Part shown: positions 44,890 to 54,240 of the stretch, piece after piece
Layout: each line of letters starts with the position of its first letter
Position numbering within the stretch: the first letter of the stretch is position 1
NCBI RefSeq assembly: GCF_020194175.1
Contig: NZ_JADYVX010000007.1
Location: 186,001-250,000, forward strand
DNA: 64,000 nucleotides
Source of the DNA: Bradyrhizobium sp. BRP22
Lineage (GTDB): Bacteria; Pseudomonadota; Alphaproteobacteria; Rhizobiales; Xanthobacteraceae
Reading direction: 5' to 3'
Made by a program: the position numbers and the translations under genes
Notes under the pieces: model-generated
Database searches by the model: none
Seen by the model: only the letters and a program-made list of their open reading frames with translations
Told to the model about the DNA's origin: nothing

Positions 44890-46032
44890 ATGGCGGCAGT
44901 CCCCGATGCGCAGCTAGGCACAGGCAAAACAGGAAAACTGGGTTTCCTGCCGCGCCTCGAATCCTTGCGTGGCATCGCGGCGGTTTCGGTCGTCGGCTAT
45001 CACATCACCAGCCAGTTCACCGACACCTACGTCACGGGCATGGCGCCGGTCGTGATGTTCTTCGTGCTCAGCGGCTTCGTGCTGGCGCGCTCGCTGCAGA
45101 ACAATCCGAACCCGATCACGTTTCTGCGGCATCGCCTGTTCCGGCTCTTCCCCGCCGCGATCGGGGTGGTCGCGCTGCTGACGCTGCTGCATCATCAGTA
45201 CGGCTTCTATGTCGGCTACGAAACGAAATTCGATCCGCTCAACATCGTGCTCAACGCGATCATGGTCCGCCACGACATCAACGGCGTGATGTGGTCGATG
45301 ACGGTCGAGTGCTTTGCCACGCCGGTGATCCTGCTGTCGTTCTGGATCTTCCAGCACCTCGGCCCGCGGCCGCTCATGGTGTCGATCGCTGTCCTGTTCG
45401 GACTCTCGTTCTGGGGCGCCTATGTGCATCTGCTCGGCGGCATTGCCAACCTCGCGCCGCTCTACGCTTTTGTCGCCGGCGTGCTCTTGCAGATGCAGGG
45501 CGGGCGGACGGCCGAGCGGCTCCGCACGGCCGCTGTCTGGATCCTCTCGATCGCGGCCATCGCCCTGCTCTGCTTTTGCGGAGCACAGAAGCAGACTGCG
45601 CCGATCATTGCGCTGGAAACCCTGAGCTCCTCGCTGCTAGTGCTGCTGGTTGCCTTTCGAAGCGCGATCGGCCTGTTCGCCGTTCTCGATCTTCGTCTCG
45701 TCCGCTTCTATGGCCGTATCTCCTACAGCTTCTATCTGCTTCACCCGATCGGCATGTCGCTCGCCGCCCGGCTGCTCGACGCGAGGGATCTGCCCGTCCT
45801 GCTCGCGATCTCGGTGACGACGATCGCGGCCATCGCCCTGACGACGCCGATGGCCTGGTTCTCCTGGCGCTATATCGAGAAGCCCTTCATCGCGCTGAGC
45901 CGGCTGGCCGCAAAACAGCCGTCGCCGGCAAGTGCGATCGAACCTGGGGCAAGTGGTGTCTCTTGCACCGACATCAGAGAACGATGTCGAGGAGGCGCCG
46001 AAGATACTCTAAACACCTTTGGAAACGAGTGA
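44890..46032 (+). CDS. Acyltransferase 3 family membrane protein (OafA-like)
   Basis: A 380-residue protein with about ten hydrophobic segments. Family marks are LPRLESLRGIAAVSVVGYH with the catalytic-type His, FFVLSGFVLARSL, RHRLFRLFPA, WSMTVECFATPV and YGRISYSFYLLHP. Such enzymes O-acylate lipopolysaccharide or exopolysaccharide at the inner membrane. There is no fused SGNH domain, but a separate SGNH hydrolase gene converges on it and the two overlap by 24 bases. Confidence 0.9.
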   Translation: MAAVPDAQLGTGKTGKLGFLPRLESLRGIAAVSVVGYHITSQFTDTYVTGMAPVVMFFVLSGFVLARSLQNNPNPITFLRHRLFRLFPAAIGVVALLTLLHHQYGFYVGYETKFDPLNIVLNAIMVRHDINGVMWSMTVECFATPVILLSFWIFQHLGPRPLMVSIAVLFGLSFWGAYVHLLGGIANLAPLYAFVAGVLLQMQGGRTAERLRTAAVWILSIAAIALLCFCGAQKQTAPIIALETLSSSLLVLLVAFRSAIGLFAVLDLRLVRFYGRISYSFYLLHPIGMSLAARLLDARDLPVLLAISVTTIAAIALTTPMAWFSWRYIEKPFIALSRLAAKQPSPASAIEPGASGVSCTDIRERCRGGAEDTLNTFGNE

Positions 46033-46806
46033 CGAGATCAACATTGCCCGGAGCAAAACACCCCAATTGTTCGGATGCACTCCGTCGTGCGTGAGGGCCC
46101 GATGGTTGGCCTTGCCGACGCCGCTTGAACTGAAAAGATCAAGACATTGGATGCGGTTTATTTCTGCCACCCGCAGCATGGCGGCGACGTAGTCGCGGAG
46201 AAAAACTCCCACCTCATTCGGATATACGTCGCTGTCGCGATCGTCGTAGGTCGGTAACCACCACGGCGTGATCAGAAAGATCCGCGCCGTAGGGCAGGAT
46301 TTCCTGAGGAGCGCGATCGAATGGTTGAGAGCTCCTTTGAAGGTCTCGCGGCCTACGTCATCGTCCGAGCCGATCGGACGATCGTAGCGGAATTCATTGG
46401 CGCCATACTCCAGGCCAATGTGAGTGACGCCTGAAAAATTCGTCGCTTGCAGGTTGCCGAGAGACGAGTCGCGGACCGGCTCTCCGGTTCGTTTTTGTGC
46501 AGACCAATCGCCTGAGGCGATCGAGCTGGCGATGGCGTAGAGTGAAACGGGGTCGAGTGACGGAAATTTATGTTGACCTGCGCACGAGCCAGGAAAGGCG
46601 CCGTTTATGGCGAACATTCCGAGCCGCTCGCCTATGATGCTCGGTGCGGCTCCGCCATGGGTCGAGCCGGTGCCGGCACTGATGCTGGTTCCGAGCTGAA
46701 GATAACAACCGCCACGCATGGTATTCCGGCTGCCAGCCCAAAAGGCTGTGCCCAGCAGGCCTGCCGCGCCGATCCCCAATGTCTTGAGAAAAGCCCGCCG
46801 CTCCAT
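46009..46806 (-). CDS. Tat-exported SGNH/GDSL-type hydrolase
   Basis: A 265-residue protein with a twin-arginine-type leader (MERRAFLKTLGIGAAGLLG). The SGNH blocks are LQLGTSISAGTGST (serine nucleophile, with GTS instead of GDS), LEYGANEFRYD (block III) and THDGVHPN (Asp and His of the triad). It probably de-esterifies a surface or secreted polymer. The ATG at 46806 starts the leader. Convergent with and overlapping the acyltransferase gene, which hints at a related substrate. Confidence 0.82.
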   Translation of the reverse strand: MERRAFLKTLGIGAAGLLGTAFWAGSRNTMRGGCYLQLGTSISAGTGSTHGGAAPSIIGERLGMFAINGAFPGSCAGQHKFPSLDPVSLYAIASSIASGDWSAQKRTGEPVRDSSLGNLQATNFSGVTHIGLEYGANEFRYDRPIGSDDDVGRETFKGALNHSIALLRKSCPTARIFLITPWWLPTYDDRDSDVYPNEVGVFLRDYVAAMLRVAEINRIQCLDLFSSSGVGKANHRALTHDGVHPNNWGVLLRAMLISSLVSKGV

Positions 46807-47293
46807 ATTCGGGCTCTCTAGCATCGACGACTTCGTCCGGGCAACTTTCGGGGTAGTTTCGTTTGCACTTCCAAGCAACCCATCCGCAGCTATGAACCGA
46901 TGCTGGTCTTGACCTGGAATCCGAGACAGCGGCTATCCGGGTTTCCCCGCGCCCCGCCACTACTCCACTCCTGTGCGGATGACAAAATGGATTCCGTCGC
47001 ATCGTCCCGGAACGTCAGCGGAGAAAAATTCGCCAGCGATTCCAAGGCGGTTTGCCCCGTCCCAGCAATCGGCACTATGACACCGGGCGTCTCATCCAAA
47101 TGAGGGGCGGCGCGATCATCACGAACGTTGCGGTGAGATGCGTGGACGCGGGTGTTGCGAGTGGCGAGCACGACTATCCGTGGATGGCGAAGTCGACTTT
47201 CCCTGCGCCCTCCGATATCGAGGAGGTGAAACGCAAAGCTCGGGCACGCGATGCCGGCAGAACGCGGAGTCACATCCCTCATCTACACTCCAC

Positions 47294-47396
47294 CGTCATG
47301 CCCGCGAAGGCGGGCATCCAGTAGCCGGCAGCCTCTCGACTCAAAACACTGCCCTCTCTGGAATACTGGATCGTCCGCTTTCGCGGACGATGACAG
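47294..47396. repeat. Interspersed palindrome, family D
   Basis: The left end CGTCATGCCCGCGAAGGCGG and the right end CGTCCGCTTTCGCGGACGATG are imperfect complements, with ATCCAG and CTGGAT inside. CCCGCG-AAGG-CGGG also forms a local hairpin. It is another Bradyrhizobium-type intergenic repeat. Confidence 0.7.
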
Positions 47397-47433
47397 CGGA
47401 GAGCTGTTTGAAATTTGAATCGGACTCGTAGGA

Positions 47434-47503
47434 TGGTAGAGCGAAGCGAAACCCATCATTCGCGAGACTTGCTCCATCGCGATGGGTTTCGCTTCGCCCT
47501 ACC
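47434..47503. repeat. Interspersed palindrome, family E
   Basis: GGTAGAGCGAAGCGAAACCC, then ATC, pairs with GATGGGTTTCGCTTCGCCCT, then ACC, at one mismatch. The spacer is about 24 bases and includes TTCGCGAG. It lies 38 bases after the family D element. Confidence 0.75.
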
Positions 47504-47772
47504 CCGCCCCAGCCGCGACGCATATTCGATCGCTTCGGTCAGGCAATGTCAGGCAGTGCCGGGGTCGACGGAGGCCCGGACGGATCGATGGCCTTGCTGA
47601 GCCGCCCGACCTCCTGCGCGAAATGCGGCCAGAAGCCTTAATTGCTGCATGATGCTGTGCCGGAAATGGGGGCACGTCGTAGGCGCCGCCTTCGCTGGAC
47701 GCAATCCAGCAATGGCGATGCCCCCCGGCTTTACGCTAGAATGTGCGTTGCTCCAATGCAGGAGGTGTGGCG

Positions 47773-48030
47773 ATGCCGAGAAAGGGAATCACCGGCCACG
47801 ACGAATGGGTCATCACCGAGGCGCTGGCGACGGCGCTGGTCGCCCTCGAACAGCTTCCGCCCAAACACCAGCCGCGACCGCATATGGAAGACATCCGAAA
47901 ATTGCTTGCCGCCGGCTGCGATCGCGGAACCGTCACCCTGCACCTGGCCCAGGCCAAGTGCCGGCTGTTTCCGGACGCCGATCCGCTGGCGATCTACGAG
48001 GAATACGGGCTCAGCGACGGCCAAGGCTAA
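47773..48030 (+). CDS. Small hypothetical protein (85 aa)
   Basis: An 85-residue soluble protein starting MPRKGITGHDEWVITEALAT, with ALVALEQLPPKHQPRPHMED and LFPDADPLAIYEEYGL. The ATG at 47773 follows AGGAGG at nine bases, which decides the start. It converges with the dehydrogenase gene, 19 bases apart. No function recognised. Confidence 0.7.
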   Translation: MPRKGITGHDEWVITEALATALVALEQLPPKHQPRPHMEDIRKLLAAGCDRGTVTLHLAQAKCRLFPDADPLAIYEEYGLSDGQG

Positions 48031-48049
48031 GACTTTAAAGGGTGAGACC

Positions 48050-49393
48050 TTAGCGGCTGATCCGCCAGATCGTGCCGTTGGCGTCCTCGGTGATCAGCAG
48101 GGCGCCGTCGCGCGCCACGGCGACCCCGACCGGGCGTCCCCAGACCTCGGAATCGTTGATGACGAAGCCGGTCGCGAAATCCTCGTACTCGCCGGTCGGC
48201 ACGCCGTCCTTCAGGCGGATGCGGATCACCTTGTAGCCCGTGCGCTTCGATCGGTTCCACGAGCCGTGCTGGGCCGCGAAGACGTCGCCGCGATATTCGG
48301 CGGGGAAGTTCTGGCCGTCATAGAATGCGAGGCCAAGCGACGCGGAATGCGCCTGCAAGAGCACGTCGGGGACCGTGATCTTGTCCTTGAGGTCGGGGCG
48401 CGCGCCGACATGCCGAGGATCCTCGTTGGCGCCGATGTAGAACCACGGCCAGCCATAGAACGCGTTCTCGCGGACGCGGGTCACATAATCGGGCACGAGG
48501 TTGTCGCCGAGGCCGTCGCGCTCATTGGTCGAGCACCACGGCACGCCCGTTTGCGGCTGGATCGCAAGCCCGACGCAATTGCGGATGCCGGTGGCAAAGA
48601 TGCGCTGGTTCCTGCCGTCGGGATCGAAGGCAAGCACCGCGCCACGATCGGTCTCGTTGCCCCAGGCGGCGCCCAGCGGGCGCTCGCGGCTCCAGGCTTG
48701 CAGGCCTCCCGGAGGGCTACCCATGCCCTCCCCCGAATTGCCTGCGGAGCCGACCGAGACCAGCATCCGCGCATTGTCAGGCGTAAAGACAAGGTCGCGG
48801 GTCGAGTGACCCCAGCCATGCGGCAGATTGACGACGACCGTCTCCGGCTTTCCGGAAGCCTTGAGGTCGCCATTGCGATAGGCAAAGCGGACCACGCTTC
48901 CGGTGTTGGCGACGTAGAGCCATTGCGGATTGTCGCCACTCGGAAAGAATGCCATGCCGAACGGACGATCGAGGCCGGTGGCGTAGACTTCGTTGACCGA
49001 CGGTTTGGCTGCCCCATCGGCGGCGCGCAGCAGGCGGATGCGCCCGGCGCGTGTCTCGGCGACGAAGATGTCGCCATTCGGCGCGGTCTTGATGATCCGT
49101 GGGCCGTTCAAGCCGTCAACGAACAGCTCGGCCTTGAACCCTGGCGGCACCTGCGGAATTGCGGAGGACGGCCGCGGCGCGACCCGCGACATGTTCGCAG
49201 TCGATGGCGTCGCGCCGGGCTTGGGCAGATCCCGCGGCGTGATCAGGCGCAGGGTGCCGGGCTTGTCACGCTGCCAATCGCCATAGGCGTCCGGTCCCTT
49301 CAGCACAGCCGGCTGTGCGCTTGCACCAGGCGGGATCATCAACGCGAGCAAGCTCGCAATCGCGACGCGTATTGCAATGGGCTTCCAGAGCAT
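48050..49393 (-). CDS. PQQ-type sugar (sorbosone) dehydrogenase-like secreted protein
   Basis: A 447-residue beta-propeller protein with a signal peptide (IAIRVAIASLLALMIPPGAS AQP). GSH/L-sorbosone dehydrogenase family marks include FVDGLNGPRIIKTAPNGDIF, VAETRAGRIRLL, GLDRPFGMAFFP, LPHGWGHSTRDLVF, GIRNCVGLAIQP and GSWNRSKRTGYKV. Enzymes of this type use PQQ in the periplasm. No PQQ or cytochrome partner is adjacent. Confidence 0.87.
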   Translation of the reverse strand: MLWKPIAIRVAIASLLALMIPPGASAQPAVLKGPDAYGDWQRDKPGTLRLITPRDLPKPGATPSTANMSRVAPRPSSAIPQVPPGFKAELFVDGLNGPRIIKTAPNGDIFVAETRAGRIRLLRAADGAAKPSVNEVYATGLDRPFGMAFFPSGDNPQWLYVANTGSVVRFAYRNGDLKASGKPETVVVNLPHGWGHSTRDLVFTPDNARMLVSVGSAGNSGEGMGSPPGGLQAWSRERPLGAAWGNETDRGAVLAFDPDGRNQRIFATGIRNCVGLAIQPQTGVPWCSTNERDGLGDNLVPDYVTRVRENAFYGWPWFYIGANEDPRHVGARPDLKDKITVPDVLLQAHSASLGLAFYDGQNFPAEYRGDVFAAQHGSWNRSKRTGYKVIRIRLKDGVPTGEYEDFATGFVINDSEVWGRPVGVAVARDGALLITEDANGTIWRISR

Positions 49394-49498
49394 TTCACAT
49401 CCTCACGCGAGATGACGATCTCGCGAACGCGCATCCATAGCGCAGAACCTTGGTAGGCTCATTTCACAATCTCGTCTGAGGTTGCGGCGATTTGGCCG

Positions 49499-51106
49499 TC
49501 AATGTCCTCTTGCCGGCGCCTTGAGATCGATCGAGCGCATGATCAGCGCGAGCGGGATCATCAGGGCGCCAATGACAGCCAGCGTCCAGAACACATCGAT
49601 ATAGGCGAGGAAATCGACTTGGCGCTGCAAGGTCTGGCCGACCCAGGCGATCGCCTGCGAGGCCGCATCGGAGGCGTTGGAGCCCTGCGCCTGGAAATAG
49701 CGCGTCATCGCGTCGATGGTCTGCTGGTAGCCGATGTCGGACGGCGCGGCATGCTCGACCAGCCGGCTCTGATGGAATTGCTGGCGCTGCGCCAGGACGG
49801 TTTGCGCCAACGCTACTCCCATCGAGCCGCCGATGTTGCGGGCAACATTGATCAGCGCCGAAGCCTGATTGGTCTTGTCCGGCGGTACGCCGTCGTAGGA
49901 GGCCGTCGTCACCGGCAGGAACAGGAATGGCAGGCCGATGCCGAGGAAGATGCGCGACCACGCCGCGTAGCCATAGGTGATATCGGGCGTGAGGCCGGTG
50001 AGATGCCACATCGAGAGCATTACGATGGTCGCACCGACGATGATCAGGTATTTCGGCTGCACGATGCCCACGAGCCTGCCCACGATCGGCATCATGATCA
50101 TCGTGAAGATGCCGCCCGGCGACAACGCGAGCCCAGCGAGCATCGCAGTGTAGTTCACCTCCGCCTGCAGCAATTGCGGCAGGATCTGAGTGGTCGAGAT
50201 CAAGACCGCGCCAGTGCCGAGCATCACCAGGAAGCAGGCTGCGAACTGCCGCCGGCCCAGCAGGCGGAGCTCGATGATGGGATCGTTGCGGGTCAGTTCC
50301 CAGGGGATCAGCGCCAGCAGGCAGAAGCCTGAGATCAGCGCAAAGGCCAGGATCATGTTGGATCCGAACCAGTCATTGCGCTGGCCTTCGTCGAGCACGA
50401 ATTCGAGCGAGCCGAGTCCGATCGCGACCAGCACGAAGCCGACATAGTCGACGCGGAGTCCCTTGCGGAGCAACTCTCGCCGTTCTTCCTCCGCTCCGGA
50501 CGGTTCCTTGACCAGCGTCCCCACCAGGAACAGGGAGATCAATCCCATCGGTCCGTTGATCAGAAACACCCAGTGCCAGGTATAGGTATCGGTGATCCAG
50601 CCGCCGAGTGTCGGCCCGATCACCGGCGCCACCACTACGGCGATGCCGTAGATCGCAAAGGCCTGACCACGCTTGGCCGGTGGAAACGAGTCGGCGAGGA
50701 TCGCCTGCTCGGATGTCGCCATCCCTCCCCCGCCGAGTCCTTGCAGGATGCGGAACAGCACCAGGGATTCCAGACTCCAGGCAAACCCGCACAGCAGCGA
50801 AGCCACGGTAAAGGTGGCCACGCACATCATGTAGAAGCGCTTGCGCCCGATGACGGTCGAAAGCCAGCCGGAAATCGACAGCACGATCGCGTTGGCGACG
50901 AGATAGCTGGTGATGACGTAAGTGCTCTCGTCGATGCCGACCGCCAGCCCGCCCGCGATATGGCGCAGCGCGACGTTGGCGATCGTCGTGTCCAGCACCT
51001 CCATGAAGGTCGCGATCGAGACGACGAAGGCGATCAGATAGGGATTGTGTCCGCCGGCCGCCGAGCGCTCCGCCGACCAGCCGCCGGCCTGCGTCGCGTC
51101 AGTCAT
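49499..51106 (-). CDS. emrB: DHA2-family MFS multidrug transporter EmrB
   Basis: A 535-residue transporter with 14 predicted helices. Motif D1 is FMEVLDTTIANVALRHIAGG; the motif A region is GRKRFYM and the family C motif GPTLGGWITD. It exports drugs through EmrA and an outer-membrane channel. Its ATG overlaps the emrA stop by four bases. It ends about 100 bases from the dehydrogenase gene. Confidence 0.93.
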   Translation of the reverse strand: MTDATQAGGWSAERSAAGGHNPYLIAFVVSIATFMEVLDTTIANVALRHIAGGLAVGIDESTYVITSYLVANAIVLSISGWLSTVIGRKRFYMMCVATFTVASLLCGFAWSLESLVLFRILQGLGGGGMATSEQAILADSFPPAKRGQAFAIYGIAVVVAPVIGPTLGGWITDTYTWHWVFLINGPMGLISLFLVGTLVKEPSGAEEERRELLRKGLRVDYVGFVLVAIGLGSLEFVLDEGQRNDWFGSNMILAFALISGFCLLALIPWELTRNDPIIELRLLGRRQFAACFLVMLGTGAVLISTTQILPQLLQAEVNYTAMLAGLALSPGGIFTMIMMPIVGRLVGIVQPKYLIIVGATIVMLSMWHLTGLTPDITYGYAAWSRIFLGIGLPFLFLPVTTASYDGVPPDKTNQASALINVARNIGGSMGVALAQTVLAQRQQFHQSRLVEHAAPSDIGYQQTIDAMTRYFQAQGSNASDAASQAIAWVGQTLQRQVDFLAYIDVFWTLAVIGALMIPLALIMRSIDLKAPARGH

Positions 51107-52269
51107 CGCACCTTCGTCCAGGGTACGACCGACATGCCGGGGCCGACGGGAACGTCATCGGGCCAATGATCGACCACGATCTTCACCGGCACGCGCTGCA
51201 CCACCTTGACGTAGTTGCCGGTGGCGTTCTCCGCCGGCAGCAGGCTGAACACCGTGCCCGAACCGGGCTGCACCGAGTCCACGCGCCCGGTCAGCCTGCG
51301 GTTTGGATAGGCGTCGATCGTGAATTCGACGGGTTGGCCCGGACGCATGTCGCGAAGCTGGGTCTCCTTGTAGTTCGCCACGATCCAGACCTCGTCGGGC
51401 ACGAACATCATGATGCTCTGCCCGGCCGTCGCAAGCATCCCCTTGGCGCCGCTGAGCTTGACGACGCGCCCGGACTGCGCCGCCGTGACGTTGGTGTATT
51501 CGAGATTGAGCTTGGCCTGATCGCGCTGCGCCTCCGCCTGCTGCAGCGATGCCTTGGCACTCTCCCGTTGGGCCTGCAGCGGCTTGATCCCGAGCTCGGC
51601 GACAGTGACTGCGGTCTTTGCACGGGTGGTATTGGCCTGCTGCGCCTCGAGATCGGACTTGGTCTGTTGCTGACGTTGCAGCGTGCCGGCGCCCTTCTGC
51701 AGGAGATCATCGGCGCGCGCGGCTTCCTGCTGGGCAAATTGCAGTTGCGCTTCGGCCTGCGCGAGCTGCGCTTTTGCCTGGTCGATCTGGGCCTGTTGGC
51801 TGTCGATCTGGGCCTCGATATTGGCGATATTGGCCCGCGCTGCTGCGACCTGCCCCTCCGCCTGCTCGACCGCGATCCTGTAGTCGCGATCGTCGATACG
51901 GGCGAGCAGATCGCCCGCATTGACATGCTGGTTATCCGTGACGGGTACGTCGACAAGGTAACCGCCGACCTTCGGCGCGATCGAGAAGCTGCGCGCCGCG
52001 ATGAAAGCATCATCGGTAGATTCGTAGTTACGAACTTCGAGCCAGTAGATGCCGCCGCCGATCAGCGCAGCCAGGAGAACGCAAGCGCCTGCAATCGCGA
52101 GCAACCAGTGCTCGCGGAGCCGATCGAGCATTGACGGCCCGTCGGGCGTGGTCGGCGGACTGTCGCGCGTTTCGCTGACGTCCCTGAGTTCAGGCTTCTG
52201 CTCGGGAGCGCGTTCCGGAGGCCGTGTTTCTTCCGCGGACGGCCCACGCTCTCGGGTCGTGGCATCCAC
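51103..52269 (-). CDS. emrA: HlyD-family membrane fusion protein EmrA
   Basis: A 388-residue adaptor with a Pro/Glu-rich cytoplasmic N-terminus (about 1-50), one membrane helix (WLLAIAGACVLLAALIGGGI), lipoyl-like halves (YESTDDAFIAARSFSIAPKV) and a long Gln/Ala coiled-coil hairpin (residues ~125-230). It pairs with EmrB. The start is a GTG at 52269 (MDATTRE); a GGAAC-type promoter lies upstream and points leftward. Confidence 0.92.
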   Translation of the reverse strand: MDATTRERGPSAEETRPPERAPEQKPELRDVSETRDSPPTTPDGPSMLDRLREHWLLAIAGACVLLAALIGGGIYWLEVRNYESTDDAFIAARSFSIAPKVGGYLVDVPVTDNQHVNAGDLLARIDDRDYRIAVEQAEGQVAAARANIANIEAQIDSQQAQIDQAKAQLAQAEAQLQFAQQEAARADDLLQKGAGTLQRQQQTKSDLEAQQANTTRAKTAVTVAELGIKPLQAQRESAKASLQQAEAQRDQAKLNLEYTNVTAAQSGRVVKLSGAKGMLATAGQSIMMFVPDEVWIVANYKETQLRDMRPGQPVEFTIDAYPNRRLTGRVDSVQPGSGTVFSLLPAENATGNYVKVVQRVPVKIVVDHWPDDVPVGPGMSVVPWTKVR

Positions 52270-52313
52270 TGCAGCACCTCAAGCGAAGGAGATCATTTGC
52301 AATCGATCTGGCT

Positions 52314-52338
52314 AACCAAGCGGTCAGAACATGGTTCC
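52314..52338 (-). promoter_or_regulatory. EcfG-like promoter of emrAB
   Basis: Minus strand GGAAC, 16 bases, GGTT (52314-52317 read on the plus strand as AACC). It ends about 45 bases before the emrA start. Confidence 0.5.
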
Positions 52339-52371
52339 CGCGAAGCCATCGATCGGGCGTAGTTGGCGATT

Positions 52372-52396
52372 GGAACCCTCGCGCATACCGACGGTT
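52372..52396 (+). promoter_or_regulatory. EcfG-like promoter of the PoxB-like gene
   Basis: GGAAC (52372-52376), 16 bases, GGTT (52393-52396), about 41 bases before the ATG at 52437. It is back-to-back with the emrAB element in one 167-base intergenic region. Confidence 0.55.
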
Positions 52397-52436
52397 CTCA
52401 GTGCTTCATTGCACTCCAGATATCGCGGGGTTCGCT

Positions 52437-54224
52437 ATGTCCCAGACCGTCGGTGATTTCGTCGTTCAACGGCTTCATGATTGGGGCGTGGAGCACATCT
52501 TTGGTTATCCGGGCGACGGCATCAACGGCGTGTTCGGCGCGCTCAATCGCGCTGGCGGAAAGATCCAGTTCATCCAGGCGCGGCACGAGGAGATGGCGGC
52601 ATTCATGGCGTCCGCCTATGCCAAATTCTCAGGCCGGCTCGGTGTGTGCATCGCGACCTCGGGCCCCGGTGCCTCGCATCTCGTCACCGGGCTCTATGAT
52701 GCGCTGATGGACCATCAGCCGGTGCTCGCGATCGTCGGGCAGCAGGCGCGCAACGCGCTCGGCGGCCAGTACCAGCAGGAACTCGATCTGGTCTCGATGT
52801 TCAAGGACGTCGCCGGCGCCTATGTCGCGCAGGCCTCATCGCCCGCCCAGGCGCGACATCTGATCGATCGCGCCGCGCGTATCGCGCTGGCGCGCCGCAC
52901 CGTCACCGTGATCATCCTGCCGAACGATCTTCAGGATCTGTCTTACGAGGATCCGCCGCGCGCGCATGGCACGTTGCACTCGGGCATCGGCTATAGCGCG
53001 CCGAAGACGGTGCCGCACGACGCAGATCTCGATCGTGCGGCCGAAGTCCTCAATGCCGGCAGCAAAATTGCAATGCTGATTGGCGCCGGCGCCCTTGGTG
53101 CTGCGGATGAGGTGATCGCCGTCGCCAACAGGCTATCCGCCGGCTGCGCCAAGGCCCTGCTCGGCAAGGCCGCCCTTCCCGATGACCTGCCCTGGGTCAC
53201 CGGTTCGATCGGACTGCTAGGAACCGAGCCGAGCTATCGGCTGATGACGGAATGCGACACGCTGTTGATGGTCGGGTCGGCATTTCCCTATTCCGAATTC
53301 CTGCCACAGGAAGGCAGCGTCCGTGGCGTCCAGATCGACATCGATGCGAGCATGCTGTCGATCCGCTTCCCCATGGAAGTCGGCCTCGTCGGCGATGCCG
53401 CCGAAACACTGCGTGCGTTGCTGCCGCGGCTTCGCCAGAAGCCGGCCGACGGCTGGCGCAGCGGAATCGAGGAAAATGTCAGGAGCTGGTGGAAGACGCT
53501 CGAGGACCGGGCGATGCAGCCCGCCAACCCGGTCAACCCGCAGCGCGTGACCTGGGAATTGTCGCCGCGGTTGCCGGAGCGTGCGATCATCACCAGCGAC
53601 TCCGGCTCCTGCGCCAATTGGTACGCGCGTGACCTGAAGATGCGCCGGGGTATGAAAGCATCGCTGTCCGGCGGGCTGGCGTCGATGGGCGCCGCGGTTC
53701 CTTATGCGATCGCCGCCAAGTACGCGCATCCGGACCGCCCAGTGATCGCGCTGGTCGGCGACGGCGCGATGCAGATGAACAACATGGCCGAACTGATCAC
53801 GGTCGCAAAATACTGGCGCGAGTGGAAAGATCCGCGCTGGATCGTCTGCGTCTTCAACAACGAGGACCTGAACCAGGTGACGTGGGAGCAGCGGATTATC
53901 AACGGTGATCCGAAATTCGAGGCGTCGCAGCGAATTCCCAACGTCTCCTATTCCCGCTTTGCCGATCTGATCGGATTGTACGGCATCTATGTCGACCATC
54001 CAGACCAGGTTGCGTCAGCCTGGGATCAGGCGCTCGCGAGCAAAATTCCGGTCGTACTGGAAGTGAAGACGGATCCCGAAGTGCCGCCCCTGCCGCCGCA
54101 CATTACGTTCGAGCAGGCGAAGAATTTCTCGATCGCGCTCGCCAAGGGCGATCCCGACGAGGTCGGCGTCCTCAAAGGTACGGCACGGCAGGTGCTGGAG
54201 AGTGTTCTGCCTGGAAAGAAGTAA
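52437..54224 (+). CDS. Thiamine-diphosphate enzyme, PoxB-like pyruvate oxidase
   Basis: A 595-residue ThDP enzyme. The Pyr domain has IFGYPGDGINGVFGAL, RHEEMAAFMASAYAKFSG and ATSGPGASHLVTGLYDA; the PP domain has the cofactor motif from GDGAMQMNNMAEL to CVFNN. It is closest in layout to pyruvate dehydrogenase (quinone) or pyruvate oxidase rather than acetolactate synthase; substrate not proven. The ATG at 52437 is chosen since the upstream in-frame part is antisense to emrA. The DUF72 gene follows 16 bases later. Confidence 0.88.
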   Translation: MSQTVGDFVVQRLHDWGVEHIFGYPGDGINGVFGALNRAGGKIQFIQARHEEMAAFMASAYAKFSGRLGVCIATSGPGASHLVTGLYDALMDHQPVLAIVGQQARNALGGQYQQELDLVSMFKDVAGAYVAQASSPAQARHLIDRAARIALARRTVTVIILPNDLQDLSYEDPPRAHGTLHSGIGYSAPKTVPHDADLDRAAEVLNAGSKIAMLIGAGALGAADEVIAVANRLSAGCAKALLGKAALPDDLPWVTGSIGLLGTEPSYRLMTECDTLLMVGSAFPYSEFLPQEGSVRGVQIDIDASMLSIRFPMEVGLVGDAAETLRALLPRLRQKPADGWRSGIEENVRSWWKTLEDRAMQPANPVNPQRVTWELSPRLPERAIITSDSGSCANWYARDLKMRRGMKASLSGGLASMGAAVPYAIAAKYAHPDRPVIALVGDGAMQMNNMAELITVAKYWREWKDPRWIVCVFNNEDLNQVTWEQRIINGDPKFEASQRIPNVSYSRFADLIGLYGIYVDHPDQVASAWDQALASKIPVVLEVKTDPEVPPLPPHITFEQAKNFSIALAKGDPDEVGVLKGTARQVLESVLPGKK

Positions 54225-54240
54225 CGGTACGCTGGAGACA

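Larger units (their letters stand above)
46807..47772. other. Long gene-poor stretch carrying two palindromic repeats
   Basis: About 965 bases with no supported gene. It contains repeat families D (47294-47396) and E (47434-47503). Several short frames overlap these repeats and give translations typical of repeat DNA. The last bases hold AGGAGG of the next gene. Confidence 0.5.

Noticed and set aside
47642-49456. A 604-codon plus-strand frame covering the dehydrogenase region
   Set aside because: It shadows the sorbosone-type dehydrogenase on the minus strand and the 85-aa gene in another frame; no motif.
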